From positions 186,001 to 250,000 of the forward strand of contig JAIUNI010000006.1 of NCBI GenBank assembly GCA_020161935.1: DNA of 64,000 bases, read 5' to 3'. Shown in pieces: positions 43,672 to 52,898 of this stretch. The position numbers were made by a program, and so were the translations under genes. Positions within the stretch are counted from its first letter, which is position 1. Each line of letters begins with the position of its first letter. Source of the DNA: Chloroflexota bacterium. GTDB lineage: Bacteria > Chloroflexota > Anaerolineae > Aggregatilineales > Phototrophicaceae. Under the pieces are notes generated by a model. That model was not told where the DNA came from and made no database searches. It saw only the letters and a program-made list of their open reading frames with translations.

Positions 43672-45258
43672 ATGCAGCGGTTACGGCGGTTCGTTGGACT
43701 ACTGTGCGTTTTCGCATTGATGACAGTCGGGCTGGCAGGGGTCGTTCCCGCTGCGGCGCAGGATGGCAGTACTTTAGTGGTGACATCGCTGAGTGATGTC
43801 AATTCGCTTGATCCAGCACAGGGTTACGATACCGTATCGTGGCCGACGGAAATGCTCGTCTATCGCGGCTTGGTGACGTGGGATGATGCGGGTAAGGAAA
43901 TTGTTCCGGCGCTGGCGGAAAGTGTCGAGGTCAGTGATGATGGCCTAGTCTACACCTTCACCCTGCGCGAAGGTGTCATGTTCTCCAACGGACGCGCCAT
44001 CACCCTCGACGATGTGAAGTACAGCTTCGAGCGGTTGCTCGGCCCGGAAACCGGTTCTCCCGGCAGCTTCATTTTTGATGTCATCGCTGGTGCGCCGGAG
44101 TACCTTGACGGCAGCGCTACTGAACTGAGTGGCATCAACATCGTTGACGACTCCACCATCACCTTCACCCTCTCGCGCCCCGAATGGACGTTCCTCCAGC
44201 GCATGTCGCTGCCCTTCGCCTCGATTGTCGCCAAAGAAGGGGTCGAAGCCGCCGGTGACCAATTCGGTCGCCAGCCATTGGGAGCCGGGCCGTTCATCCT
44301 CACAGCATGGGAGTCCGGCGTGCGCCTGACCTTCGAACGCAACCCGTATTACTACCGCGAAGGCTACCCGAAGGTTGATAACCTCATCATGGATATTGGC
44401 GTTGAACCCTCGGTGATGGTGCTGCGTGTCGAGGCAGGTGAAACCGATACCTCACTGGACGGCGTTGCACCGTCGGATTACCCGCGCATCACCGAAGACA
44501 CCGCGCTCGCCAACAGGCTCATTCCCGGCGTGACCCCTAACATCTTCTACGTGGGCTTCAACGCCCGTGAAACGCCGTTTAATGATGTAAAAGTGCGCCA
44601 AGCCTTGAGTATCGCCATTGACCGCGAGCGCGTCGTGCAGCTTCTTAACGGGCGGCCCATAGCGGCCAACGGCTTGTTCCCGCCGAACCTCTCTGGCGAC
44701 AATCCTGAATTACCCCCGATTGCTTACGACCCCGAAGCGGCAAAGGCGCTGCTGGCAGAAGCCGGTTATCCTGATGGCCTGTCATCCACCATCTATGCCA
44801 CCAACGACCCCACCGACCAAACAGTTGTGCAGGCGGTCGCTCAGGATTGGACGCAAATCGGCGTGACGGTCGATATTGTGACGATGGAATTTGCCCAGTT
44901 AATTGACATCATGTACAACGACCCCGGTCAAATCCCCGTGCTGTATATGAGCTGGTGGGCAGATTACCCCGACCCGTCAAATTTCTACCAACCGCTGTTG
45001 AACTGCACTTCGAGTAACAACATCGGTGGTTTCTGCAACCCCGCGCTGGACGAGCAGGAAGCCGCCGCCGCGCTTATTCCGCCGGGGGAAGACCGCTGGG
45101 CAGCTTACGCCGAACTTGAAGCGGCTGTGACGGCGGACGCGCCGTGGGCGTTCATGTTCTACTCGCGTAACTTCTATTACCGGAGTGAACGAGTCAGCAA
45201 TTTAGTCGCACATCCCACCTTCGGACTGAACTTCGAAATCGTCGAGGTGTCGTCGTAG
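43672..45258 (+). CDS. ABC transporter substrate-binding protein, family 5 (peptide/nickel type)
   Basis: The 528-residue protein has a signal peptide (about 1-30, ending PAAAQ) and the SBP_5 pattern: SLDPAQGYDT, LAESVEVSDDGLVYTFTLR, FSNGRAITLDDVKYSFERLL, and IDRERVVQLLNGRPIAANGLFP. It binds peptides or other ligands outside the cell for a membrane ABC importer. No permease gene is beside it, so it works with a distant one. GGAGG is 5 bases before the ATG. Confidence 0.9.
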   Translation: MQRLRRFVGLLCVFALMTVGLAGVVPAAAQDGSTLVVTSLSDVNSLDPAQGYDTVSWPTEMLVYRGLVTWDDAGKEIVPALAESVEVSDDGLVYTFTLREGVMFSNGRAITLDDVKYSFERLLGPETGSPGSFIFDVIAGAPEYLDGSATELSGINIVDDSTITFTLSRPEWTFLQRMSLPFASIVAKEGVEAAGDQFGRQPLGAGPFILTAWESGVRLTFERNPYYYREGYPKVDNLIMDIGVEPSVMVLRVEAGETDTSLDGVAPSDYPRITEDTALANRLIPGVTPNIFYVGFNARETPFNDVKVRQALSIAIDRERVVQLLNGRPIAANGLFPPNLSGDNPELPPIAYDPEAAKALLAEAGYPDGLSSTIYATNDPTDQTVVQAVAQDWTQIGVTVDIVTMEFAQLIDIMYNDPGQIPVLYMSWWADYPDPSNFYQPLLNCTSSNNIGGFCNPALDEQEAAAALIPPGEDRWAAYAELEAAVTADAPWAFMFYSRNFYYRSERVSNLVAHPTFGLNFEIVEVSS

Positions 45259-45279
45259 GATTCGTCTATTATCATCGAG

Positions 45280-45309
45280 CAGGGCGAACATGTTTCGCCC
45301 TGTTTTTAT
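45280..45309 (+). terminator. Terminator of the substrate-binding protein gene
   Basis: CAGGGCGAA (45280-45288) and TTCGCCCTG (45294-45302), perfect 9-bp arms, followed by TTTTTATT. Confidence 0.8.
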
Positions 45310-45746
45310 TTACTGGCTTCCCACCGCTTCGGCGTAGCCTTGCCCTCGATGTACGTGTTCATAAACGCGAACTCCACCGTCAGCACGAACAGCACATAAA
45401 AGTCCGCAGGTTTATACGAGGCCGCCGCAATCGCCTGTTCACGCAGCACCGGATCGGTCGTCAGCGTGCCGTACCCCCGCACGTAAAACTCGCCGCTGCT
45501 GCCGCTCGAATCATCCACCGCGCAGTGCAGGCTGTAGCGTGGGTCACGCTGCAAATCCTTGCCCTTCGGCGAGGTTGGCTCCATGAACAGGAATAACTGC
45601 TCGCCAATAATCGGTGTCACCGGATGCACACGCGGCCCACCGTCTGCTCGCAGCGTACCGAGGTAAGCCACGCCCTTTGCATACCGCGCCGCCCCGAACG
45701 CCGCGACCTCCGGTGCTTGTGCTGCAAATGCTGCCCATGTCGCCAT
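45306..45746 (-). CDS. Pyridoxamine 5'-phosphate oxidase-family protein
   Basis: The 146-residue protein shows the PPOX split barrel: VAYLGTLRADGGPRVHPVTP, LFLFMEPTSPKGKDLQRDPR and FYVRGYGTL. Binds FMN, F420 or haem; the substrate is not known. It is shorter than the PPOX copies near 26000 and not closely related to them. Confidence 0.75.
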   Translation of the reverse strand: MATWAAFAAQAPEVAAFGAARYAKGVAYLGTLRADGGPRVHPVTPIIGEQLFLFMEPTSPKGKDLQRDPRYSLHCAVDDSSGSSGEFYVRGYGTLTTDPVLREQAIAAASYKPADFYVLFVLTVEFAFMNTYIEGKATPKRWEASK

Positions 45747-45872
45747 AATTTCTGTTCCTCACTGAATAATCAATGTTCCCCGCGTTGAAAGTATTTATTC
45801 CCCTCGCCCTGAGGGCTGACGGTGGAGTGAGCCTGCGAACGTACCAGCGTGGGCTAGGGGTGAGGGTCAATC

Positions 45873-46289
45873 CTAGCGCTCGTTAACGCCCTTCAGTATG
45901 GGCTTAATATCAATGATCGGCGTACCGTCCACCGCCTCAATCGGCGCGACCCTCAACCGATCCGGCTGCACCTCCAGCACCGTTACCATATGCAGCCCAA
46001 TCGGGTTCGGGCGATCCGGCGAGCGGGTAGCAAACACCCCCGTTAGAGGGTTATTCGGGTTGCTGCGCGGATGCACCTGTAACACATCTCGCTTGCCGAG
46101 GTGTAACCATGTTAGCACCACCAGTTCGTCGCCCACGTTGATGCCCATCGCGGCGGGTGTTACGATGGCTCTCAATTCCAGCCACGCCTCGAATGTGCCT
46201 TCGTCGCCTTGCAGCGGCGCACTGATGAGGTCAACCAGCGCCGAGCGAACCACCCCAATCGCATAAACTGTGAATTGTGTTTCGGTCAT
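45873..46289 (-). CDS. trmO: tRNA (t6A37) N6-methyltransferase TrmO-family protein
   Basis: The 138-residue protein has the TrmO/TsaA core PLTGVFATRSPDRPNPIGLH and DGTPIIDIKP, and an N-terminal YAIGVVRS strand. TrmO methylates the t6A at position 37 of some tRNAs using SAM. It is shorter than the E. coli enzyme, lacking the extra C-terminal domain, as many are. It overlaps the DUF1801 gene by 4 bases. Confidence 0.8.
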   Translation of the reverse strand: MTETQFTVYAIGVVRSALVDLISAPLQGDEGTFEAWLELRAIVTPAAMGINVGDELVVLTWLHLGKRDVLQVHPRSNPNNPLTGVFATRSPDRPNPIGLHMVTVLEVQPDRLRVAPIEAVDGTPIIDIKPILKGVNER

Positions 46290-46675
46290 TTTTTCTTCTT
46301 AGATTTTGCCGCTGCTTTCGCCTCATTTTCCTCGACACGGAACTTCACCATGCGGGTGATGAGGTCGAGCGGCAGCGGTTGGTCGAACGGGAACTGCACC
46401 GAACCTTTCGCACCCTTATAACGAGTGAGTTCATCCTGAAACGCACTAATCGCGCTCGGTGTCGGGTAAAAACCGATGTGGCCTTTTGCGGCGGCGAAAT
46501 GAACGAGATTGCCATGCAGGTCAAAGGTCGGCATCTGGTAACTAATCTTCTCCGTGGCTCGTGGCGCAGCGGCTTTCACCGTCTCGCGCACCCGTTGCAG
46601 CAGCTCCTGTATCGGCTTAGGGAAGCTCGCAATATATTCGTCAATCGACTGAAAACCGGATTTTTCGCTGTCCAT
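46286..46675 (-). CDS. DUF1801 (YdhG-like) protein
   Basis: The 129-residue protein has the family features: IDEYIASFPKPIQELLQRVRE, EKISYQMPTFDLHGNLVHFAAAKGHIGFYP (cited in part), and a Lys-rich tail. AGGAGG lies 3 bases before the ATG. It overlaps trmO by 4 bases (ATGA). Function unknown. Confidence 0.8.
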   Translation of the reverse strand: MDSEKSGFQSIDEYIASFPKPIQELLQRVRETVKAAAPRATEKISYQMPTFDLHGNLVHFAAAKGHIGFYPTPSAISAFQDELTRYKGAKGSVQFPFDQPLPLDLITRMVKFRVEENEAKAAAKSKKKK

Positions 46676-46837
46676 AACTCCTCCTGCGCGGGTTACATAC
46701 TCAGCAGTCTAATCTGGTTTGCCATGTCGGGCAATTGATAAAGGTTGAGTTCAAACTCGGCTCTGGCATCCAGAACATTATTTAACATACTCAAATTCAA
46801 CCGTTGCGCCTAAGTTGGCTTACGCTATCCTTAGGCC

Positions 46838-48052
46838 ATGAACACCACATCATCATCCACACCCAGCGCCCTCGCCGGCATCCGTGTCATCGACTTTTCG
46901 CGCGTCCTCGCCGGCCCATACTGCACTATGCTTCTCGCCGACCTCGGTGCGGATGTCATCAAAATCGAAAACCCTGAAGGGGGCGACGATACCCGCCGTT
47001 GGGGGCCGCCGTGGCTCGATGGCGAAAGCGCCTACTTCCTCAGCATCAACCGCAACAAACGCAGCCTGACGCTCAACCTCAAGCACCCGCGTGGTATCGA
47101 AATCGCCCACCAACTGCTCGCCAACGCCGATGTGCTGGTCGAGAACTTCAAGGTCGGTGGCATGGATCAGCTTGGCCTCGGCTACGCGGCGCTGCACGAA
47201 CGTTACCCGCGTCTCGTCTATTGCAGCGTCACCGGTTACGGGCAAACCGGCCCCGACCGTGACCGCCCCGGCTACGACTTCATTCTGCAAGCCGAAGGTG
47301 GCCTGATGTCCATCACGGGCCCGCAGGACGGTATGCCCTCTAAAGCCGGTGTCGCGGTCGTGGATGTCACGGCTGGCCTCTACGCCACGCAGGCCATCCT
47401 TGCCGCGCTCCGCTACCGTGACCAAACAGGGCAGGGGCAGTATATCGACGTGGCCTTATTCGACGCACAGCTCGCGTGGTTGGTCAACGTCGCCCAGAAT
47501 TACCTTGTCACGGGCGATACCCCGCCGCGCTACGGCAACGCCCACCCCAATATCGTCCCCTACGAGGTGTTCCAAACCGCCGATGGTTATCTCTCGCTCG
47601 GTGTCGGCAACGACTCGCAGTATAAACGCCTGTGTGAAGTGGCAGGGCATCCCGAACTCTGGGACGAGCCGCGCTACCAAACGAATCCCGGTCGTGTCGC
47701 CCACCGTGCCGAACTCGTCCCGCTCTGGCAAGCCGCCTTCAAAACCCGCACCACCGCCGAATGGCTGGCACGCATTCAACCAATGGGCATCCCTGTAGGC
47801 TCGATCAACACAGTCCCCGCCGCGCTCAACCACCCGCAGGCCGTCGTCCGTGAGATGGTTCAGCACATCCCGCGCGAGGGTGGATCAGACGTGCCGCAGT
47901 TGGGAACGGTCGCTAAACTCTCGGAAACACCTGCCCAATTCCGCCAGCCTCCGCCGCGCCTCGGCGAACATACAGCGGCTATCCTGAGCGGCGAGCTTGG
48001 TTATAGTGAGCGTGAAATAGACGACCTTCGGCAACAAGGAGTTGTAGGGTAA
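46838..48052 (+). CDS. Family III CoA transferase (CaiB/BaiF type)
   Basis: The 404-residue protein has the family motifs: VIDFSRVLAGPYCTMLLADLGADVIKIE (cited in part), INRNKRSLTLNLKHPRG, VTGYGQTGP, and the catalytic Asp in GVAVVDVTAGLYA (D176). It transfers CoA between carboxylic acids; the substrate is unknown. The GNAT gene starts 3 bases after its stop. Confidence 0.9.
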   Translation: MNTTSSSTPSALAGIRVIDFSRVLAGPYCTMLLADLGADVIKIENPEGGDDTRRWGPPWLDGESAYFLSINRNKRSLTLNLKHPRGIEIAHQLLANADVLVENFKVGGMDQLGLGYAALHERYPRLVYCSVTGYGQTGPDRDRPGYDFILQAEGGLMSITGPQDGMPSKAGVAVVDVTAGLYATQAILAALRYRDQTGQGQYIDVALFDAQLAWLVNVAQNYLVTGDTPPRYGNAHPNIVPYEVFQTADGYLSLGVGNDSQYKRLCEVAGHPELWDEPRYQTNPGRVAHRAELVPLWQAAFKTRTTAEWLARIQPMGIPVGSINTVPAALNHPQAVVREMVQHIPREGGSDVPQLGTVAKLSETPAQFRQPPPRLGEHTAAILSGELGYSEREIDDLRQQGVVG

Positions 48053-48055
48053 ATC

Positions 48056-48622
48056 ATGCCATCCATCTTTGAAGGTCAGCTTATCCGTTTACGCGCCGTC
48101 GAACCCGGCGATTGGGACATCCATTATCAGTGGAACCTCGACAGCGACAATGGCCGCATGACTGATGAAATCTGGTTCCCCACTTCCCGCGCCACCGTCC
48201 AGTCATGGGCGGAACGCGAATCCGTGCGCGGCGCGGAAGAAGACGGTACGTACCGCTTCCAGATCGAAACGCTCTCCGGTAAGCTCGTCGGTACGATCAA
48301 CACCCACACATGCAGCCTGCGGAACGGCACATTCGGCTACGGCCTCGCCATTCTCCCCGATCACCAGCGCAAAGGCTACGCCACCGAAGCCATCGGTTTG
48401 GTGCTGCGCTATTACTTCGCCGAACGCCGTTACCAGAAAGTCAACGCCGAGGTCTACAGCTTTAATCAACCCTCCATCGCTCTCCATGAACGCTTAGGCT
48501 TCATCCTCGAAGGCCGCCTTCGCCGCATGGTCTATTCCGGCGGCGAGTACCACGACCGCCTCAACTTCGGCATCACCAGCGAGGAATTTACCGCCGCGTC
48601 ATGGAATCCCGACCGCCGCTAA
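48056..48622 (+). CDS. GNAT N-acetyltransferase (RimJ/RimL-like)
   Basis: The 188-residue protein has the RimJ/RimL start LIRLRAVEPGDWD, the acetyl-CoA loop GLAILPDHQRKGYATEAI, and the N-Q-PSIALHERLGF end. It would acetylate a protein N-terminus or small amine. Close to the CoA transferase gene (3-base gap), and overlaps the convergent hydrolase by 4 bases. Confidence 0.85.
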   Translation: MPSIFEGQLIRLRAVEPGDWDIHYQWNLDSDNGRMTDEIWFPTSRATVQSWAERESVRGAEEDGTYRFQIETLSGKLVGTINTHTCSLRNGTFGYGLAILPDHQRKGYATEAIGLVLRYYFAERRYQKVNAEVYSFNQPSIALHERLGFILEGRLRRMVYSGGEYHDRLNFGITSEEFTAASWNPDRR

Positions 48623-49599
48623 ACAATGTTGTGTCGTGCCGCGAAGTCGATAATGGCCTGATTAAACGCGGCTGCTTTGTAGCGGTGGATGACATGGTTC
48701 GCCGGTATCTTTACATACTCGGCTTGCGGTACCAGTTCCTGAATGTGCCGCGCGTCCTCGTCATCCATCGCACCCACCAACCCGTACTTCGGATGCCGGA
48801 ACCAGTTGGCGTGCATCACCAGCGTGGGACAGGTCACACGCTTCAGCGCCTCGGCATGGTTCAGTCCCTCGTAAAAACGCCCATCCACAAACGCCCGCGA
48901 AAAATCAGGGTCGAACGTCGAAATTGAGTAAAACAGTTGGCGCATCACGCCGGGGAAGTAGCGAATGTCCACCACTTTGCCGGGGTGTGATATTTGGTGG
49001 CGGCGAATCAGGAACGACAGAATATTGACGAACCAATCCGGCATCCGCTTCTCCCGTTTGCCCTCATTCACAGGCAGCGTTTGCCCCCGAAAATAATCGG
49101 CAAGATCGCGGTTATTCACATCACCCAATTGATCGACAAAATGTTTGAGGCCGTCATAAACAAAACGGTCTTGCTCCTTGAAGCGCGGCATCTCGACCGA
49201 AAATACCGGTGCATCTTCCAGCACAAGACCAGAGACGAACGCCGGTACATTCGCCGCCAACCACAGCGCGATAATGCCGCCCGACGAGTTGCCCGACACA
49301 ATCGCCGGACGTTGGACGACCTGCTGCAAAAAAGCCGTCATATCCCGCCCAACGCTCGCCCACGAATAATCGCCTGTCGTCCAATCCGACTTCCCATGCC
49401 CGCGCACATCAACCGCGTACACGTGGAACATTTTCGACAGGGCAATAAGATTCGGTTGGTAAGTCTCCCATGTCGCCATCTGTGCTGGAATCAAGACAAG
49501 GGCAGGGCCGTTATTCGGGCCAACGATGGTGTTGAGGTTGATCTCGCCTGTGTGAAAACGCTGTTCTTTAAAGCCCGCTTGTTCAAGCTGTTTGTCCAT
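48619..49599 (-). CDS. Alpha/beta hydrolase
   Basis: The 326-residue protein has the nucleophile S105 in GNSSGG, a catalytic-triad acid near D279 (GAMDDEDA) and a His in PANHVIH near 302, with an oxyanion start VLIPAQMATWETY. Enzymes of this type hydrolyse esters or related bonds; no specific substrate can be told. It is 10 bases upstream of nothing obvious and adjacent to a regulator in the same direction. Confidence 0.8.
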   Translation of the reverse strand: MDKQLEQAGFKEQRFHTGEINLNTIVGPNNGPALVLIPAQMATWETYQPNLIALSKMFHVYAVDVRGHGKSDWTTGDYSWASVGRDMTAFLQQVVQRPAIVSGNSSGGIIALWLAANVPAFVSGLVLEDAPVFSVEMPRFKEQDRFVYDGLKHFVDQLGDVNNRDLADYFRGQTLPVNEGKREKRMPDWFVNILSFLIRRHQISHPGKVVDIRYFPGVMRQLFYSISTFDPDFSRAFVDGRFYEGLNHAEALKRVTCPTLVMHANWFRHPKYGLVGAMDDEDARHIQELVPQAEYVKIPANHVIHRYKAAAFNQAIIDFAARHNIV

Positions 49600-49609
49600 G
49601 CTGCTGCCC

Positions 49610-50095
49610 TTACTCTTTCTTCGCCGCGAGGTGTGCTTGCCACGTTGTAATCAACGAGTCGTAATGCTGTATCAGCATCGCCGTCCATTCGGTCATCTCT
49701 TGGAGCTGCTCGCGAGCGGGGTCGTCATCCGGTAAGGCCACGTGCATGTGTTCCGCCATCTGCTTGAGCGGGCTGATCGCTTGCCGCCGCTTTTCCATCA
49801 CGCTCTGCCATGCCGTCCTCGAAAAACGGTAGTAGGTGGTACGGTCGCCGGGGAAGCTCACTTTTTCGACCCAACCGTTCGCTATTAACACACGAACATT
49901 AGTCGATATACTGCTCAAGCTGGCATCCAGTGACTCGGCAGCCTGTTCTGCGGAAAGTGGTGTCGTGGTCACCAGAAACAAGCCGAACATGCGCCCCGCA
50001 ATACGCGGAATGCCAAAGTTCTCGTAGTACAGCGCGATACTTTCGATAAACGTCTTCTGTTCATGTGATAAAGGCTTTGGGGCAGGGGTGTTCAT
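49610..50095 (-). CDS. GbsR/MarR-family transcriptional regulator
   Basis: I choose the ATG at 50095, with AGGAG 7 bases upstream. It has 161 residues with a winged-helix: FLVTTTPLSAEQAAESLDASLSSISTNVRVLIANGWVEKV (cited in part), then a long C-terminal helix. The family controls transport or efflux genes. It lies 10 bases upstream of the hydrolase gene, so they likely share a transcript. Confidence 0.8.
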   Translation of the reverse strand: MNTPAPKPLSHEQKTFIESIALYYENFGIPRIAGRMFGLFLVTTTPLSAEQAAESLDASLSSISTNVRVLIANGWVEKVSFPGDRTTYYRFSRTAWQSVMEKRRQAISPLKQMAEHMHVALPDDDPAREQLQEMTEWTAMLIQHYDSLITTWQAHLAAKKE

Positions 50096-50284
50096 AGGCA
50101 TTCTCCTAACCGTTATTTTACTCATTTCGGTAATTTCAGTAAAGACTGAAATCAAGCCCTGCAAAAGTTATAATGATAAGGATTTAATGTCGGTTTTTTA
50201 AAATGTGAACATTAGGTAAAGCAAATAAATAGTGACTTGCTTATAATGCGGGTTGTAATATTAGTATTCCATCGAAAGGCATGT

Positions 50285-51049
50285 ATGCAGCTCCGCGAAC
50301 TCCGTCCGAATGTGTGGGCAACCGAAGTCGTGCTTGATGAATTTGATGTGCGCGGCACCGTCATTGTTGGCGAACAGCGGGTTCTCGTGTGGGATACCCT
50401 TTCTCACCCGCGTGACATGCAGGGTATTGTGGAATTGGCAGGTGATAAGCCCATCTACGTCGCCTATAGTCATGGCGATTGGGATCACTGCTGGGGAACC
50501 TGCGGCCTTAAAACCTCGGTCATTATTGCCCACGATGCCTGTGGCAAACGTTTCGAAACAGGCGAAACTGCCGCCGAATTAGCCGCCAAGCAAGCTGCTG
50601 AACCCAACCTGTGGGATGACATACAGCTTGTTGCGCCCAACCGCTTATTCGGGCATAGTCTCACAGTGGATCTCGGTGGTGTGCTGGTGGAACTGCACCC
50701 TCTAGCCGGACATACTGAAGACTGCTTGGTCGCCTTTATTCCGCAGTGGGGCATTCTACTGGCAGGGGATACAGTCGAAACACCGCTGCCTTATCTACAC
50801 GAAAGCAGCATACTCGTACTGCAAGAATGGATCAACAAGCTCGAAGGGTGGCGGCGTACCGAACGGGTGCGGCTGGTCGTCCCCTCTCATGGCGAAATCG
50901 GTGACCGCCGCCTAATCACCGAAAATATTCGTTACTTAACTGATTTGAGTGCAGGCAAACCACCGGAAGTCCCCGATGCGATGACCGGTTTCTATACCGA
51001 AACACATATTAATAATATGCGCTTATTGGGTATAAGCAGCCGCCATTAA
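50285..51049 (+). CDS. MBL-fold metallo-hydrolase
   Basis: The start at 50285 (AAAGG 5 bases upstream) gives 254 residues; the frame extends upstream to 50237. The metal motif HGDWDH (H63, D65, D67, H68) and a GHTEDC motif near 140 plus DTVET near 160 fit the MBL fold. It hydrolyses an ester or similar bond; substrate unknown. Divergent from the regulator. Confidence 0.8.
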   Translation: MQLRELRPNVWATEVVLDEFDVRGTVIVGEQRVLVWDTLSHPRDMQGIVELAGDKPIYVAYSHGDWDHCWGTCGLKTSVIIAHDACGKRFETGETAAELAAKQAAEPNLWDDIQLVAPNRLFGHSLTVDLGGVLVELHPLAGHTEDCLVAFIPQWGILLAGDTVETPLPYLHESSILVLQEWINKLEGWRRTERVRLVVPSHGEIGDRRLITENIRYLTDLSAGKPPEVPDAMTGFYTETHINNMRLLGISSRH

Positions 51050-51155
51050 ACCCAAAGTTAAGCCGGTTGACCCATATAAAATAGGTCATTTGGACAAACC
51101 GTCTATGCGTATTCGAGGGATAATGGTTTCTAGCTGATGTGATTGGGTGATGCGC

Positions 51156-51192
51156 TGATAGAGGGGGGCTTGGCATCCTCCCTCCTCTATCA
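51156..51192. repeat. Hairpin 1 of a small cluster
   Basis: TGATAGAGG (51156-51164) and CCTCTATCA (51184-51192), perfect 9-bp arms. A second hairpin lies at 51222-51251. No T tail. Confidence 0.5.
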
Positions 51193-51221
51193 ACCCCGCG
51201 CTCCTCAGTGACTACAGCCTG

Positions 51222-51251
51222 ACCTATTTACGCTCCCCCTTGTAAATAGGT
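51222..51251. repeat. Hairpin 2 of a small cluster
   Basis: ACCTATTTA and TAAATAGGT, perfect 9-bp arms with a 12-base loop. It is followed by a GGGGGTGGCAAC...CCCCTCC stretch that resembles part of hairpin 1. Confidence 0.5.
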
Positions 51252-51308
51252 ACTTCTGGTCGTGGGGGTGGCAACATCCCCTCCTCTTGTGAACGATTTT
51301 CCGCGAGA

Positions 51309-52010
51309 TTAAAACCCACTAACACGGTAGATCGCGACGTTATCAAAGGCGACATCACTGCTGCTGTTCGGCGCTGCGGCGATGCTCAAGCCGGTATAAC
51401 CCCGGCTGTAGGTCGTATCCTGTGTCTCAATCATCAATTCATCATTCACGTACAGGGCGAGGTTGTCATCTGCACACATCACGCGCACACGGTTCTTATC
51501 GATTCCGGCGTGGATGGCCTTTGAAGGCTGCCATTCCACCAGCGGTTTAATAGCATTGCCAACACCGACGCTGATCGAATAATAGCCGTCGCCCTTAATC
51601 ATGAAGTAGTAGCCGTCACCATTATTCGACTCATCCGCACGGCACATCACCCCAAATGCGTTGTCGCTGGCATCAGCCGACATCGGGGTAATTTCCGCCT
51701 CAACGATGACGTTATCATGCTGCTCGTCGTTCAAGCCCCACACATAGCCTTCGTTCATGGTGAACATCCGGTACACGCCGTCTTCAATGCCCAACTCTAC
51801 ACCCTTCGGGCTGGAATAGGCTTCCCACGCATCCTGCTGATTAAAGGGTTCCATAGTCACCAGCGTACCCGTGACGACGCGGTTATCCGGCAGCTTCAGC
51901 GTCAATTGGTCTTCCGCGAAAACCGGTAGTTGTGCCGCGAATAGGCTCAGGATGATTGAGGCGAAGGTGAGGCCGAAGCGAACAGTGGAAACAGGCGATT
52001 TGAAGGTCAT
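51309..52010 (-). CDS. Secreted protein with a concanavalin/LamG-like beta-sandwich
   Basis: The 233-residue protein has a signal peptide (about 1-32, ending PVFAED). It then has a beta-rich domain with VIVEAEITPMS, FGVMCRADE, GDGYYFMIKGDGYYSI and a TGLSIAAAPNSSSDVAFDNVAIY end, typical of exported carbohydrate-binding LamG/3-keto-glycoside hydrolase-like domains. It would act outside the cell, perhaps on glycans. No catalytic residues recognised. Confidence 0.7.
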   Translation of the reverse strand: MTFKSPVSTVRFGLTFASIILSLFAAQLPVFAEDQLTLKLPDNRVVTGTLVTMEPFNQQDAWEAYSSPKGVELGIEDGVYRMFTMNEGYVWGLNDEQHDNVIVEAEITPMSADASDNAFGVMCRADESNNGDGYYFMIKGDGYYSISVGVGNAIKPLVEWQPSKAIHAGIDKNRVRVMCADDNLALYVNDELMIETQDTTYSRGYTGLSIAAAPNSSSDVAFDNVAIYRVSGF

Positions 52011-52125
52011 GTTACTTTCTCTGCTAACGTGATTCCACTATAGCCTCATTTTGTTGATTTAGAATTGGCGAATTTTAAAATGGTACTATTTTCTTAATTA
52101 TTTGCCTTAATACACTGTAATGCCT

Positions 52126-52677
52126 TTAATTCCGATGGGGTGTTAAGAAAGATGAATGCATATAAATCCGCGATCCGTCATGTGAAATGATCTGCATCCA
52201 CACCTTCGACTTGTCGCCTTTATAAGATGTGCCGTTCACCATACCCACCACCACCACAATGTTCCGCCGCTTATACGTCTCGATCAATTTACAGCGCGTA
52301 TCCGGGCAGCGCAGCGCGTTCGCCGTTCCCGTAACGTCATAAAGTTGTGCGGGCATCGGTGTCACTTGCACGCTCGATGTTTCCGTCGGCCTCGGTCGGT
52401 TGGTCGCCAGTGGCTGCGTCGGCGCTGCCGTCACGGGTACGTCCGTCAGAGTAGGGGATGCTGCCACACGCGCGGTAGCGGTTGCCGTCACCTGTGGGAT
52501 GGCCGTCTCTACGCTTGCGTCACGGGTCGCGCTTGGGGGTACTGCGACCGTGACTGGCGGGGCAGTCGGGCTGCGGCTGTTATTCGGGTCAAGCACGATA
52601 ATCACGATGATGACAAGCGCCGCGAGCAGCAAGATGTTGCGCCATGTCGTGTTAGAAGACTGGGTTGAGCGTTTCAT
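52126..52677 (-). CDS. Membrane-anchored SH3-domain protein with Thr/Pro linker
   Basis: The 183-residue protein has one N-terminal transmembrane segment (about 13-29), a Thr/Pro/Ala-rich linker (about 33-105), then a bacterial SH3-like domain (about 110-178) with ANALRCPDTRC and VWMQI. The layout suggests an extracellular domain binding wall material. Divergent from the Thr/Pro-rich secreted protein at 52899. Confidence 0.7.
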   Translation of the reverse strand: MKRSTQSSNTTWRNILLLAALVIIVIIVLDPNNSRSPTAPPVTVAVPPSATRDASVETAIPQVTATATARVAASPTLTDVPVTAAPTQPLATNRPRPTETSSVQVTPMPAQLYDVTGTANALRCPDTRCKLIETYKRRNIVVVVGMVNGTSYKGDKSKVWMQIISHDGSRIYMHSSFLTPHRN

Positions 52678-52898
52678 AGGGTCTCATTCATGCTGTGATG
52701 CTGTGCTGATTGTACCCGACAATCGGTACCGCCTTTCCATATTGCATGTATCAATTTGTTTCGCCCTCCGTCAAAAGTCCGAGGTAGCCCCTCCCGCCTA
52801 CGACCGACTCGAAATCGTCAGACGGATGGACGTGCTGTAGGCCGGTTTCAAGGTCTAATGAGTGTGCTAAAGACCGATATAACTGACAGGCATAAAAG

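Noticed and set aside
45544..45870. Minus-strand frame upstream of and overlapping the PPOX gene at 45306
   Set aside because: Overlaps a conserved gene in another frame and runs through a repetitive leader.
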